From Pseudomonas maumuensis (GTDB taxonomy: Bacteria; Pseudomonadota; Gammaproteobacteria; Pseudomonadales; Pseudomonadaceae): 64,000 bases of DNA. Below are positions 54,560 to 62,855 of this stretch, piece after piece. Position 1 is the stretch's first letter. Every line of letters starts with the position of its first letter. Where the stretch lies: positions 4,588,001-4,652,000 of the forward strand of contig NZ_CP077077.1 in the NCBI RefSeq assembly GCF_019139675.1. The letters are read 5' to 3'. The notes under the pieces were generated by a model. The model was not told the origin of the DNA. It ran no database searches and saw nothing but the letters and a program-made list of their open reading frames with translations. The translations under genes and the position numbers were made by a program.

Positions 54560-55762
54560 TCAAACCCGCTCGATGGCCAATGCCAGGCCCTGACCGACGC
54601 CCACGCACATGGTTGCCAGCCCTTTGCGCCCACCGCTCCTCTCCAACTGGTGCAACGCCGTCAGCACCAGCCGTGCCCCGCTCATGCCCAGCGGATGCCC
54701 CAGGGCGATGGCGCCACCGTTGGGGTTCACCTGTGGCGCATCGTCCGCCACACCGAGCTCGCGCAGCACCGCCAGCCCCTGGCTGGCGAACGCCTCATTG
54801 AGCTCGATGACATCGAAATCACTCACCGCCATGCCCAGACGCTCGGTCAGTTTGCGCACCGCCGGCACCGGGCCGATGCCCATCACCCGCGGCGCCACGC
54901 CGGCACTGGACATGCCCAACACCCGGGCCCGTGGGGTCAGGCCATGTTTCTTCACCGCCTCGGCCGAGGCCAGGATCAGTGCGGCGGCGCCATCGTTGAC
55001 GCCCGAGGCATTGCCTGCGGTAACCGTATGCTCCGGGCCATTGACCGGTCTGAGTCTGCTCAACGCCTCTAGCGTGGTGTCCGGGCGCAGGTGCTCGTCC
55101 TGCTCGACCACGGTCTCGCCCTTCTTGTGCCGGATACGCACCGGCACGATCTCTTCGGCAAAGTAACCGGCAGCCTGAGCGGCGGCGGCCTTCTGCTGGC
55201 TGCGCAGGGCGAAGGCATCCTGGTCGGCACGCGACACCTGGTAATCGTCGGCGACGTTGTCGGCGGTCTCGGGCATCGAGTCCACACCGAACTGGGCATT
55301 CATCAACGGATTGACGAAGCGCCAGCCGATGGTGGTGTCCTCGAGCTTCATATTGCGCGAGTAGCCGCTCTCGGCCTTGCCCATCACGAACGGTGCGCGG
55401 GACATCGACTCGACGCCACCGGCAATCGCCAGCTCCATCTCGCCGCTGGCGATGGCCCGGAAGGCGCTGCCGACGGCGTCCATGCCCGAGGCGCACAGGC
55501 GGTTGAGGGTCACGCCCGGGACGCTGTGTGGCAAGCCGGCCAGCAACAGCGCCATGCGCGCCACGTTACGGTTGTCCTCGCCAGCCTGGTTGGCGCAGCC
55601 GAAGAACACTTCGTCGAGCCGATCCCATTGCACACCCGGGTTACGCTCGATCAATGCCTTGAGCGGCACTGCCGCCAGGTCGTCGGCGCGCACGCCGGCC
55701 AGGGCCCCGCCGAAACGGCCGATAGGAGTACGAACAGCGTCGCAGATGAAGACTTCACGCAT
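54560..55762 (-). CDS. pcaF: Beta-ketoadipyl-CoA thiolase PcaF
   Basis: The 400-residue thiolase has the acyl-accepting cysteine in NRLCASGMD (near residue 90), the histidine in [16 protein letters not shown] and the second cysteine in TMCVGVGQG. It cleaves beta-ketoadipyl-CoA to succinyl-CoA and acetyl-CoA. Its start overlaps the pcaJ stop by one base. An 86-bp gap follows before pcaT, with a fragment of REP-like sequence. Confidence 0.95.
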   Translation of the reverse strand: MREVFICDAVRTPIGRFGGALAGVRADDLAAVPLKALIERNPGVQWDRLDEVFFGCANQAGEDNRNVARMALLLAGLPHSVPGVTLNRLCASGMDAVGSAFRAIASGEMELAIAGGVESMSRAPFVMGKAESGYSRNMKLEDTTIGWRFVNPLMNAQFGVDSMPETADNVADDYQVSRADQDAFALRSQQKAAAAQAAGYFAEEIVPVRIRHKKGETVVEQDEHLRPDTTLEALSRLRPVNGPEHTVTAGNASGVNDGAAALILASAEAVKKHGLTPRARVLGMSSAGVAPRVMGIGPVPAVRKLTERLGMAVSDFDVIELNEAFASQGLAVLRELGVADDAPQVNPNGGAIALGHPLGMSGARLVLTALHQLERSGGRKGLATMCVGVGQGLALAIERV

Positions 55763-56541
55763 CAGGCTTCTCCTGCCGTCTGGCCATGGGCGGCGGCGGT
55801 ACGCGCTTCGAGGTCGCGCAAAGCGGACAGCTCTACCTCGCTTGGTGCCGCAGTTTGCTGCACGTCCTCGGCAAAGCGGATCGCCCAGCCGGTGGCTTTG
55901 ATGATCTGCTCGCGGGTCACGCCTGGGTGGATCGAGGTGACCACGAACTCGTGGCTACCCGCCTCCGGCTCCATGATGCACAGGTCGGTAATGATGCCGA
56001 CCGGCCCCTCACCCGGCAGGCCCAGGCGCTGGCGCGAATCGCCGCCTTCGCCATGGCCGACCGAGGTGATGAAGTCGAGCTTGTCGACGAAGGCCCGCGG
56101 CGACTGCTTGAGGATGATCAGCACCTGCTTGGCGGAGCCGGCGATCTCTGGCGCGCCGCCTGCACCCGGCAGACGGGTCTTCGGTGCGTGATAGTCACCG
56201 ACCACGGTGGTGTTGATGTTGCCGAAGCGATCAACCTGGGCGGCGCCGAGAAAGCCCACGTCGATACGCCCGCCTTGCAGCCAGTAGCGGAAGATCTCGC
56301 CGGTCGGCACCACGGTGTCGGCGGTCTCGGCCAGCTCGCCGTCGCCGATGGACAACGGCAGCACGCTCGGTTTGGCACCGATCGGGCCGGATTCGTAGAT
56401 CAGCACCACATCGGGCGAGGAGGTCAGACGCGCCAGGTTGGCCGCCTTGGACGGCAGGCCGATGCCAACGAAGCAGACGGCGCCGTTGCGTAGGCGACGG
56501 GCGGCGGCGACGGTCATCATTTCGGAAGTGGAGTAGCTCAT
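55762..56541 (-). CDS. pcaJ: Beta-ketoadipate:succinyl-CoA transferase subunit B PcaJ
   Basis: The 259-residue protein is the beta subunit of a class I CoA-transferase. The catalytic glutamate lies in [10 protein letters not shown] near residue 51. With PcaI it moves CoA from succinyl-CoA to beta-ketoadipate. It overlaps pcaI by 4 bp and abuts pcaF, so the three are one translational unit. Confidence 0.95.
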   Translation of the reverse strand: MSYSTSEMMTVAAARRLRNGAVCFVGIGLPSKAANLARLTSSPDVVLIYESGPIGAKPSVLPLSIGDGELAETADTVVPTGEIFRYWLQGGRIDVGFLGAAQVDRFGNINTTVVGDYHAPKTRLPGAGGAPEIAGSAKQVLIILKQSPRAFVDKLDFITSVGHGEGGDSRQRLGLPGEGPVGIITDLCIMEPEAGSHEFVVTSIHPGVTREQIIKATGWAIRFAEDVQQTAAPSEVELSALRDLEARTAAAHGQTAGEA

Positions 56542-57398
56542 TGCGCGGCCTCCGCGGTGCTGGCCAGCCTGGCCTGGAATTCGGTGAAGTCGGCAGTGCC
56601 ACGGATATAGGTGTCGATCCAGGCGCTGAACGACTCACGGTTGCGGGCAATCGGGTCCCAGGCCTGGTAGAAGCGGTTGTCGCGCTCGTAGTAGCCGTGG
56701 GCGTAGGACGGGTGGGCGCCGCCGGGCACCAGGCACACCGCGCTGAGGGCCCAGGTCGGCAACACACAGGCATTCATCGGCGCCTGCAGGTCATCGACGA
56801 TCTCCTCGACGGTGACAATGCAGCGCTTGGCTGCCAGCGCCGCTTCCTTCTGCACACCGAGGATGCCCCACAGCAACACGTTGCCCTTGCGGTCGGCCTT
56901 CTGCGCATGGATCACGGTGACGTCCGGGCGCACCGACGGCACGGCGGCGAGCACTTCGCCGGTGAACGGGCAAGTGACGGACTTGATCAGCGGGTTGACC
57001 TTCGGCAGGTCGGAGCCGGCGTAGGCGCGCAGCACCGCGAACGGCAGGCCGGAAGCACCGGCGACATAAGCGTTGGCCAGGTCGGCGTGGCTGTGCTCCT
57101 CGATCTCGATGGCGTGGGGCCACTGTTTCTCCACCGCGTCGCGCAGGCGGTGCAGCGAACCGACGCCGGGGTTGCCGCCCCAGGAGAAGATCAATTTGCG
57201 CGCGCAGCCAGCGCCGATCAGTTGGTCGTAGATCAGGTCCGGGGTCATGCGCACCAGGGTCAGGTCGCGCTTGCCCTGGCGGATGATCTCATGGCCGGCG
57301 GCGATCGGGATCAGGTGGGTGAAGCCTTCGAGGGCGACACTGTCGCCATCCTGTATGAACTGCTTCACGGCCTCGTGAAGCGAGAGGATTGCTGCCAT
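56538..57398 (-). CDS. pcaI: Beta-ketoadipate:succinyl-CoA transferase subunit A PcaI
   Basis: The 286-residue protein is the alpha subunit of the CoA-transferase, opening with MAAILSLHEAVKQFIQDGDS and containing IFSWGGNPGVGSLHRLRDAV. It heads the minus-strand unit pcaI, J, F, T, B, D, C. A palindromic PcaR box lies about 100 bp upstream. The start at 57398 has GGAGTC close upstream, and the longer frame reaches into the control region. Confidence 0.94.
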   Translation of the reverse strand: MAAILSLHEAVKQFIQDGDSVALEGFTHLIPIAAGHEIIRQGKRDLTLVRMTPDLIYDQLIGAGCARKLIFSWGGNPGVGSLHRLRDAVEKQWPHAIEIEEHSHADLANAYVAGASGLPFAVLRAYAGSDLPKVNPLIKSVTCPFTGEVLAAVPSVRPDVTVIHAQKADRKGNVLLWGILGVQKEAALAAKRCIVTVEEIVDDLQAPMNACVLPTWALSAVCLVPGGAHPSYAHGYYERDNRFYQAWDPIARNRESFSAWIDTYIRGTADFTEFQARLASTAEAAQ

Positions 57399-57498
57399 TG
57401 GAGACTCCTGGTCAGGTCGAGTCGGGTCTGTGAGCAGCGGGCCGATGCATCGCTGCGATGGGCCCAGATTAAGGAGGCTGACGGGTTCGTTACAATCC

Positions 57499-57528
57499 GA
57501 TAATCGCACTTACGTGCGATTATCGAAC
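57499..57528 (-). promoter_or_regulatory. PcaR operator upstream of pcaI
   Basis: GATAATCGCAC and GTGCGATTATC form a perfect 11-bp inverted repeat with a 4-base centre. The extension GTGCGATTATCGAAC (57514-57528) equals the known PcaR box apart from orientation. PcaR with beta-ketoadipate would activate pcaIJF-TBDC from here. Confidence 0.82.
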
Positions 57529-57580
57529 CATTTGTTGCTCTGCTATTTATATGTTCCTGCAGCAGCACACCGCACAGGCT

Positions 57581-58927
57581 TCAGGTCGCATCTGCGTGGC
57601 TGACCAACCCTTTCACGACAACGCCCACGGTGGCCAATGCCGCCGGCACCAGCAGCGCCGTCAACACCTGCTCGAAATTCCACCCCAACCCCAGCAGCGT
57701 AGCCCCGCTCCAGGCGCCGAGAATCGCGCCGAAGCGACCGATCCCGAGCATCCAGGAAACGCCCGTGGCACGGCCTTGGGTCGGATAAAAGCGCGCCGCC
57801 AGAGACGGCATGGCCGATTGCGCGCCGTTCACGCACATGCCGGCAACCAGAACCAGGGTCGCCAGTAAGGTGATGTTGCCCAGGCTCTGTCCAACCGCGT
57901 AGGCGAACACGCCTGCCAGCAAGTAGAAGATGCCGATCACTTTGTGCGGGTTGAAACGGTCCATGGCCCAACCTACTCCCACCGCGCTGAGCACCCCGCC
58001 AAACTGGAACAGAGCGCCGATGAAAGCGGCCTGCTCCATGCTCGCGCCGCTGTCACGCATCAGAGTCGGCAGCCAGCTGGTCAGCAGATACACGATCACC
58101 AGGCCCATGAAATAGGTCAGCCACAGCAAGACGGTGCCCAGGCCATAGGTACCCGAGAAGATCACCGCAAACACGTTGCGCGCCGCCGCGGCCTTCTGTT
58201 CCGGCACACTGAAACTCGATGCCTGGGCTACCAGTTCAGGGTTGATTGGCGCCAGGGTCTTGCGCACCTTGTCGGCGCCGCGATTGCGTACCACCAGGAA
58301 GCGCGCCGACTCCGGCAACCAGGCCAACAGCACCACTGCCAGCAGCAGCGGCAGCACCCCGCCGATCACCAGCAGGCTGTGCCAGCCGTAGGCCGGGATG
58401 AGCTTCGCCGAGATGAAGCCACCGCCGGCCATGCCCAGGTTGAAACCACAGAACATGCTGGTCACCAGCAACGACTTGAGGCGCTCCGGGGTGTATTCCG
58501 ATAGCAAGGTGGTGGCGTTAGGCATGCCAGCCCCAAGACCCAGACCGGTCAGAAAGCGCAACACCAGCAACTGGTCGACATTGGTCGCGTAGGCCGAGGC
58601 CAAGCTGAAGCCACCGAACACCAGTACCGCGCCCACCAGCACGCCCTTGCGTCCGAAGCGGTCGGCCAGCGGGCCGGAGCCGAGGGCGCCGAACACCATG
58701 CCGATCAGCGCGGCGCTCATCACCGGGCCGAGACTGGCGCGGTCGATGCCCCACTCCTGGGACAGCGCCGGGGCGATGAAGCCCATGGCGGCGGTGTCCA
58801 GGCCGTCGAGGAAGACGATCAGAAAGCACAGGACCACCACCCGCCATTGATAGCGAGACAACGGCTGGGCGTTGATGAAGGACTGGACGTCGAGGCAGTT
58901 GCCGACAACGGATTGCGGTTTGTTCAT
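57581..58927 (-). CDS. pcaK: 4-hydroxybenzoate/protocatechuate transporter PcaK
   Basis: The 448-residue MFS protein belongs to the aromatic acid:H+ symporter group. DGLDTAAMGFIAPAL in helix 1 corresponds to the DGxD signature, and LADRFGRKGVL is the loop 2-3 motif. P. putida PcaK imports 4-hydroxybenzoate and protocatechuate and supports chemotaxis to them. The start at 58927 matches the known 448-residue length. The gene is on the same strand as pcaR and pcaI, but a PcaR-like box upstream suggests its own promoter. Confidence 0.94.
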   Translation of the reverse strand: MNKPQSVVGNCLDVQSFINAQPLSRYQWRVVVLCFLIVFLDGLDTAAMGFIAPALSQEWGIDRASLGPVMSAALIGMVFGALGSGPLADRFGRKGVLVGAVLVFGGFSLASAYATNVDQLLVLRFLTGLGLGAGMPNATTLLSEYTPERLKSLLVTSMFCGFNLGMAGGGFISAKLIPAYGWHSLLVIGGVLPLLLAVVLLAWLPESARFLVVRNRGADKVRKTLAPINPELVAQASSFSVPEQKAAAARNVFAVIFSGTYGLGTVLLWLTYFMGLVIVYLLTSWLPTLMRDSGASMEQAAFIGALFQFGGVLSAVGVGWAMDRFNPHKVIGIFYLLAGVFAYAVGQSLGNITLLATLVLVAGMCVNGAQSAMPSLAARFYPTQGRATGVSWMLGIGRFGAILGAWSGATLLGLGWNFEQVLTALLVPAALATVGVVVKGLVSHADAT

Positions 58928-59181
58928 TATTGTTATCCGGGAGTTGGGCACAGGCAGGCTACCGCGCAGGGCGGATGCACTGGAACAGGAAACAGCGGAT
59001 ACGACGGCCGTGGTTCAGCCGGAGTGCAGCAGCACCGTGCGCGGGCACAGCCGCGACAGCGAAGGGAAAGTGGTCATGGGGATGCCCTCGGGCCTGTTGT
59101 TATTGTCCGGTCGGCGTAGCCGACACGTGCAACAGACATTAATCAGCGGGCGTGGGTGGCGCAATTCGTCGACAACGACAC

Positions 59182-59198
59182 TGTGCGTTTATCGAACA
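59182..59198 (+). promoter_or_regulatory. PcaR-like box upstream of pcaK
   Basis: GTGCGTTTATCGAAC differs at one position from the 15-bp box GTGCGATTATCGAAC at 57514-57528. It lies about 255 bp upstream of the pcaK ATG, so either the leader is long or the site acts at a distance. Confidence 0.6.
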
Positions 59199-59259
59199 GG
59201 AAACGGCGGGGCGTATCCAACGCTTCGCGCAAGAGCAACTGTCTTGCGTTGTTGGTCAT

Positions 59260-59350
59260 GGCCTCATCGCTGGCAAGCCCCACACAGCAATGACGCTTGG
59301 CTTGAAACCAGCGCCGTCGGTGTGGGAGCCGGCTTGCCGGCGATGGGGCG
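59260..59350. repeat. REP inverted pair (type B)
   Basis: CCTCATCGCTGGCAAGCCCC and GGGAGCCGGCTTGCCGGCGA are opposed copies with a 40-bp spacer. They follow the pcaR stop region. Confidence 0.75.
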
Positions 59351-59371
59351 CAACGCGCACCCCGTCATACC

Positions 59372-60241
59372 TCAACCAAAAAGCTGATGGCACAAGTCTC
59401 TGCTGGCCGCCAACAGGATCGGCAGGAAGCGCTGCTCCAGCTCTCCGCGGCTGACGCGGCCGACATGGGTGCTGACATTCAGCGCCGCCAGTACCTGACC
59501 CGACGCGTCATAGATTGGCACGGCAATCGAACGCAAGCCCTGCTCCAGCTCCTGGTCGACCACGCACCAGCCCTGCTCACGCACCTGCTGGATACACGCG
59601 AACAACGAGGCCGGATCATGCAGGGTGCGGCTGGTCCGGGCCTTGAGGTCGGCGCGCTCCAGATACTCGTGCAGGCTGGCATCGTCCAGCGCCGCCAGCA
59701 GGATACGGCCCATCGAAGTGCAGTAGGCCGGCAATCGCCCGCCGACCGAAAGGTCGACCGAGATCAGCCGTTCGACCGTGGCGGATCGCGCGATATAAAG
59801 GATGTCGTCGCCCTCCAGCGTGGCCATGTTGGCCGCTTCGTGGAGCTGGTCGCTGATGCGATCCAGATAAGGCTGGGCCGACACCGCCAATGGCGTGGAT
59901 GACAGGTAGGCATGGCCAAGGGTCAGGACTTTGGGCAACAGCGAATAGGTACGCCCGTCAGTAGTCGCGTAACCCAGCTTCATGAGGGTATGCAGACAGC
60001 GCCGCACCGCAGCACGAGGGATCTCCGTACGGTGGCTGATCTGGGCGATGGTCAGGTGCCGCTTGCGCTCCTGGAATGCCTGGATAACTGCCAGACCACG
60101 GGCCAGGGAAGTCATGAAGTCCGGGTCGCCGGTGAACGCCTGGATACGCTTGGCCGCAGACGCCACGATTGGCGGCGCCAGGGTGGGACTGCTGGTGCGT
60201 GCGGGCTCGTTCGCTGGCGGGCCGCTGGTTTCTTCGCTCAT
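59372..60241 (-). CDS. pcaR: IclR-family activator PcaR
   Basis: The 289-residue protein has an N-terminal winged HTH (LTIAQISHRTEIPRAAVRRCLHTLMKLGY, about 62-92) and an IclR effector domain (about 115-285). It matches P. putida PcaR, which activates the pca regulon with beta-ketoadipate. GAGG seven bases before the ATG at 60241 favours it over the ATG six bases upstream. Palindromic boxes just upstream suggest autoregulation. Confidence 0.94.
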   Translation of the reverse strand: MSEETSGPPANEPARTSSPTLAPPIVASAAKRIQAFTGDPDFMTSLARGLAVIQAFQERKRHLTIAQISHRTEIPRAAVRRCLHTLMKLGYATTDGRTYSLLPKVLTLGHAYLSSTPLAVSAQPYLDRISDQLHEAANMATLEGDDILYIARSATVERLISVDLSVGGRLPAYCTSMGRILLAALDDASLHEYLERADLKARTSRTLHDPASLFACIQQVREQGWCVVDQELEQGLRSIAVPIYDASGQVLAALNVSTHVGRVSRGELEQRFLPILLAASRDLCHQLFG

Positions 60242-60268
60242 GGACATGCCTCAAAAAAATCGCTACCT

Positions 60269-60300
60269 CGTTCGATTATCGAACGAACGGCCGATAATCG
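60269..60300 (-). promoter_or_regulatory. PcaR boxes upstream of pcaR
   Basis: CGTTCGATTATCGAACG (60269-60285) is a perfect palindrome containing the GATTATCGAAC core. CCGATAATCG (60291-60300) repeats the other half. Both match the pcaI operator. They lie 28-59 bp upstream of the pcaR ATG, a position suited to autorepression. Confidence 0.7.
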
Positions 60301-60303
60301 CAA

Positions 60304-60330
60304 TTGACCGCTGACACTTTTACTTATACC
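60304..60330 (+). promoter_or_regulatory. Putative promoter of the sRNA candidate
   Basis: TTGACC and TATACC are 15 bp apart, short for sigma-70. The -10 area CTTATACC also fits a stationary-phase sigma type. It overlaps the pcaR control region on the opposite strand. Confidence 0.4.
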
Positions 60331-60336
60331 TTTCCC

Positions 60337-60427
60337 CTGCCACATGTGGCTTCTTTGGAGAGACTGGTCAGGTACCCACCGTAGAAGTCCCAGGCAACGG
60401 CCTCGCCCCTCAGCGAGGCCGTTTTCA
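60337..60427 (+). ncRNA. Probable small regulatory RNA (RgsA/P16 is one possibility)
   Basis: No ORF occupies this stretch, yet it has sRNA architecture. A -10-like sequence lies just before it, and a 5' hairpin CCACATGTGG follows at once. The next, unpaired-looking segment includes TTCTTTGGAGAGACTGG. The 3' end is a strong terminator, AACGGCCTCG/CGAGGCCGTT with TTCATTT after it. The predicted transcript is about 90 nt. The wording reminds me of Pseudomonas RgsA/P16, but I cannot verify that. It is divergent from pcaR. Confidence 0.55.
60397..60425 (+). terminator. Terminator of the sRNA candidate
   Basis: AACGGCCTCG and CGAGGCCGTT form a perfect 10-bp stem with a six-base loop, and the strand continues TTCATTT. 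No protein gene lies upstream on this strand. Confidence 0.85.
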
Positions 60428-60805
60428 TTTCCGATTGCCGCCGGCAAACTTAGCCTCACGACAACTTGAACTTTCACTACACCTTCAGACAACCCTATTG
60501 TCCGCCCACGATAACTTCCGTTCTATTGTCAATGGCGGGTAAAGAACGATAGCCTTCGATTGGGCGATTGCTATACTCGCTCAGGCTGGTTGACAGCACT
60601 GCATAATGGATCCAATCGAAAAACTTTCGTTGCCCTCAGACACCTGCAAACTGTTCCAGCAGTGGCTTGTCGTGGGGTGCGCCAGCAGTCGCCCTCCCAC
60701 ATTCTGTCATTTCGGTGCAACGGAATATTTGCGTTGCCGGTATATCCACACCCTGTGTGTGTATTAGAAGGCTGACGCTCAACGTCAAACTATTCAGGTA
60801 TTAAT
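60428..60805. other. Upstream region of the small conserved gene
   Basis: CTATACTCG near 60573 resembles an extended or stationary-phase -10 element, and TTGACAGC-N-GCATAATGG (60591-60607) is a further promoter-like patch. I see no gene in this 378-bp stretch. It probably carries the promoter of the gene at 60806. Confidence 0.45.
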
Positions 60806-61006
60806 GTGACGAAAGAAGAACTGCGCGCGGAACTCGAGCGCCAGGCTGAACGTTACAAGGAAGTATACGGTGGTGAAGTCACCACCTACGCCGCACAACC
60901 CGAGCCGGAACGCAAGCCCTGGCGTAAACGCGCTAGCATCCTCGACCAAGCCTTTGCCCAGGAAATCGAGAAGATCGAGAAGGAACTGCGCAGCGACGAC
61001 GACTGA
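60806..61006 (+). CDS. Small conserved hypothetical protein (66 aa)
   Basis: The product starts MTKEELRAELERQAERYKEV from a GTG codon and is highly charged and helical. It has no signal or membrane segment. It resembles a conserved small Pseudomonas protein found near pit, but I know no function. The GTG overlaps an out-of-frame ATGTGA. AGG lies nine bases upstream. Composition and the position before pit support a real gene. Confidence 0.7.
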   Translation: MTKEELRAELERQAERYKEVYGGEVTTYAAQPEPERKPWRKRASILDQAFAQEIEKIEKELRSDDD

Positions 61007-61319
61007 AACCCAACGATGCCACAGAGCCATCATCGAGGGACGGTTCACCGAGGCACATCCTGGCCTAAACCGGTGATATGAAATGGAATCACACAAATTT
61101 CATACAGTCGTTTAAATTGCGTGCGCTTTATAAAAACAGCCTCAAAACGCTGATTTTTCTGAATTTTATCGAATTTTTACGACTGTTTTCCGTGCGAAGT
61201 CACCCGCGAGATGCACGCTTAGGCTCGACATTCTCCTGCCATCGGTCAGTGTCGGGTGCATCGATTGCCATGGTTTTCTGGCATAATCCGCCCCCCCTAA
61301 AGACCGCCAGACAACCTTC
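61007..61319. other. AT-rich region upstream of pit
   Basis: Between 61080 and 61200 the sequence is markedly AT-rich (GATTTTTCTGAATTTTATCG). An extended -10, TGGCATAAT, is at 61279-61287, and transcription could start near 61294, about 25 bp before the pit ATG. No gene is seen. Confidence 0.55.
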
Positions 61320-62792
61320 ATGATCGATTTATTCAGCGGACTGGATGCCTGGGTTATCGTGAGCCTGACGCTCGCCTTGACCTTCGTGCTCGCATTCGAG
61401 TTCATCAATGGCTTTCATGACACCGCCAACGCGGTAGCCACCGTCATCTACACCAAGGCCATGCCACCGCACCTGGCCGTGTTCTTCTCCGGGGTGTTCA
61501 ACTTCCTCGGCGTTCTGCTCGGCGGTGTCGGGGTGGCCTATGCCATCGTCCACCTGTTGCCGGTCGAACTGCTGATCAATGTGAACACCGGCCACGGCCT
61601 GGCCATGGTCTTCTCGTTGCTGGCCGCGGCCATCACCTGGAACCTGGGCACTTGGTACTTCGGCATTCCGGCCTCCAGCTCGCACACCCTGATCGGCTCG
61701 ATCCTCGGCGTCGGCCTGGCCAACGCCCTGCTCAGCGACATTCCACTGGGTGACGGCGTCAACTGGCAGAAGGCCATTGATATCGCCATGTCCCTGGTGC
61801 TCTCGCCAATGGCCGGCTTCGCAGTCGCCGCCCTGGTGCTGATCGGCCTCAAATGGTGGCGTCCGCTGTCGAAGATGCACAAGACCCCGGACCAGCGCCG
61901 CAAGCTCGACGACAAGAAGCACCCGCCGTTCTGGAACCGCCTGGTACTGGTAATCTCGGCCATGGGCGTGAGCTTCGTGCATGGTTCCAACGATGGTCAA
62001 AAAGGCATCGGCCTGATCATGCTGGTACTGATCGGTATCGTCCCGGCCAAGTTCGTCCTCGACTTGAACAGCACCACCTACCAGATCGAGCGTACCCGCG
62101 ACGCCACCTTGCACCTCAGCCAGTTCTACCAGCGCAACGCCGCCACCCTGGGCGAGTTCCTGGCACTGGGCAAGGCGCAGGCGAGCGACCTGCCCGAGCA
62201 GTTCAGCTGCAACCCGCAGCAGACCGAGCCGACCATCGCCGCCCTGCAATCGTCGCTGGCCGGAGTGACCGACTACCGCGCCCTGAGCGCTGAGAAGCGC
62301 GTCGAAGTGCGCCGTTACCTGCTCTGCCTGGATGACACGGCGAAGAAGGTCGGTAAGCTGCCTGGCCTGGAGGCTCGTGAAAAGGCTGACCTCGATAAAC
62401 TGCGCAAGGACCTGACCGCCACCACCGAGTATGCCCCGTTCTGGGTGATCGTCGCCGTCGCCCTGGCCCTGGGCCTGGGCACCATGGTTGGCTGGAAACG
62501 CGTGGTACTGACCGTCGGCGAGAAGATCGGCAAGCAAGGCATGACCTATGCACAGGGCATGTCGGCGCAGATCACCGCGGCCTGCGCCATCGGCATGGCC
62601 AACGTGTTCAGCCTGCCGGTGTCCACCACCCACGTACTGTCGTCGGGTGTGGCCGGCACCATGGTCGCCAACAAGAGCGGCCTGCAGGGCGGCACCGTGA
62701 AGACCATCCTGCTGGCCTGGGTACTTACCCTGCCGGCATCGATGGGCCTGGCGGCCGGCCTGTTCTGGCTGGCGTCCAAGGCCATCGGCTGA
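61320..62792 (+). CDS. pit: Low-affinity inorganic phosphate transporter Pit
   Basis: The 490-residue inner-membrane protein belongs to the PiT family. The inverted-repeat signatures are EFINGFHDTANAVATVIYT near the start and SFVHGSNDGQKGIGL near the middle, each with the conserved asparagine. About ten hydrophobic helices surround a large central loop (about 245-370). It imports metal-phosphate complexes by proton symport. The gene is monocistronic between an extended -10 promoter and a strong terminator. The length is near the bacterial norm. Confidence 0.94.
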   Translation: MIDLFSGLDAWVIVSLTLALTFVLAFEFINGFHDTANAVATVIYTKAMPPHLAVFFSGVFNFLGVLLGGVGVAYAIVHLLPVELLINVNTGHGLAMVFSLLAAAITWNLGTWYFGIPASSSHTLIGSILGVGLANALLSDIPLGDGVNWQKAIDIAMSLVLSPMAGFAVAALVLIGLKWWRPLSKMHKTPDQRRKLDDKKHPPFWNRLVLVISAMGVSFVHGSNDGQKGIGLIMLVLIGIVPAKFVLDLNSTTYQIERTRDATLHLSQFYQRNAATLGEFLALGKAQASDLPEQFSCNPQQTEPTIAALQSSLAGVTDYRALSAEKRVEVRRYLLCLDDTAKKVGKLPGLEAREKADLDKLRKDLTATTEYAPFWVIVAVALALGLGTMVGWKRVVLTVGEKIGKQGMTYAQGMSAQITAACAIGMANVFSLPVSTTHVLSSGVAGTMVANKSGLQGGTVKTILLAWVLTLPASMGLAAGLFWLASKAIG

Positions 62793-62810
62793 TTGCCATT
62801 GCCGCACTGC

Positions 62811-62838
62811 AAAGGCGCCCTACGGGGCGCCTTTTTTG
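62811..62838 (+). terminator. Rho-independent terminator of pit
   Basis: AAAGGCGCCC and GGGCGCCTTT surround a short TAC loop, and a six-base T-run ends the structure. It lies 18 bp after the stop and may also stop the opposing HerA-like gene. Confidence 0.93.
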
Positions 62839-62855
62839 TATCTGCTATCGGACCG

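Larger units (their letters stand above)
58928..59371. other. Intergenic region between pcaK and pcaR
   Basis: This 444-bp gap contains a PcaR-type box at 59182-59198 and a type-B REP pair at 59260-59350. No credible gene is seen in either strand. It should hold the pcaK promoter and the end of the pcaR transcript. Confidence 0.6.

Noticed and set aside
60560..60775. 71-codon plus-strand frame before the small conserved gene
   Set aside because: Contains promoter-like sequences and lacks a ribosome-binding site or plausible composition.
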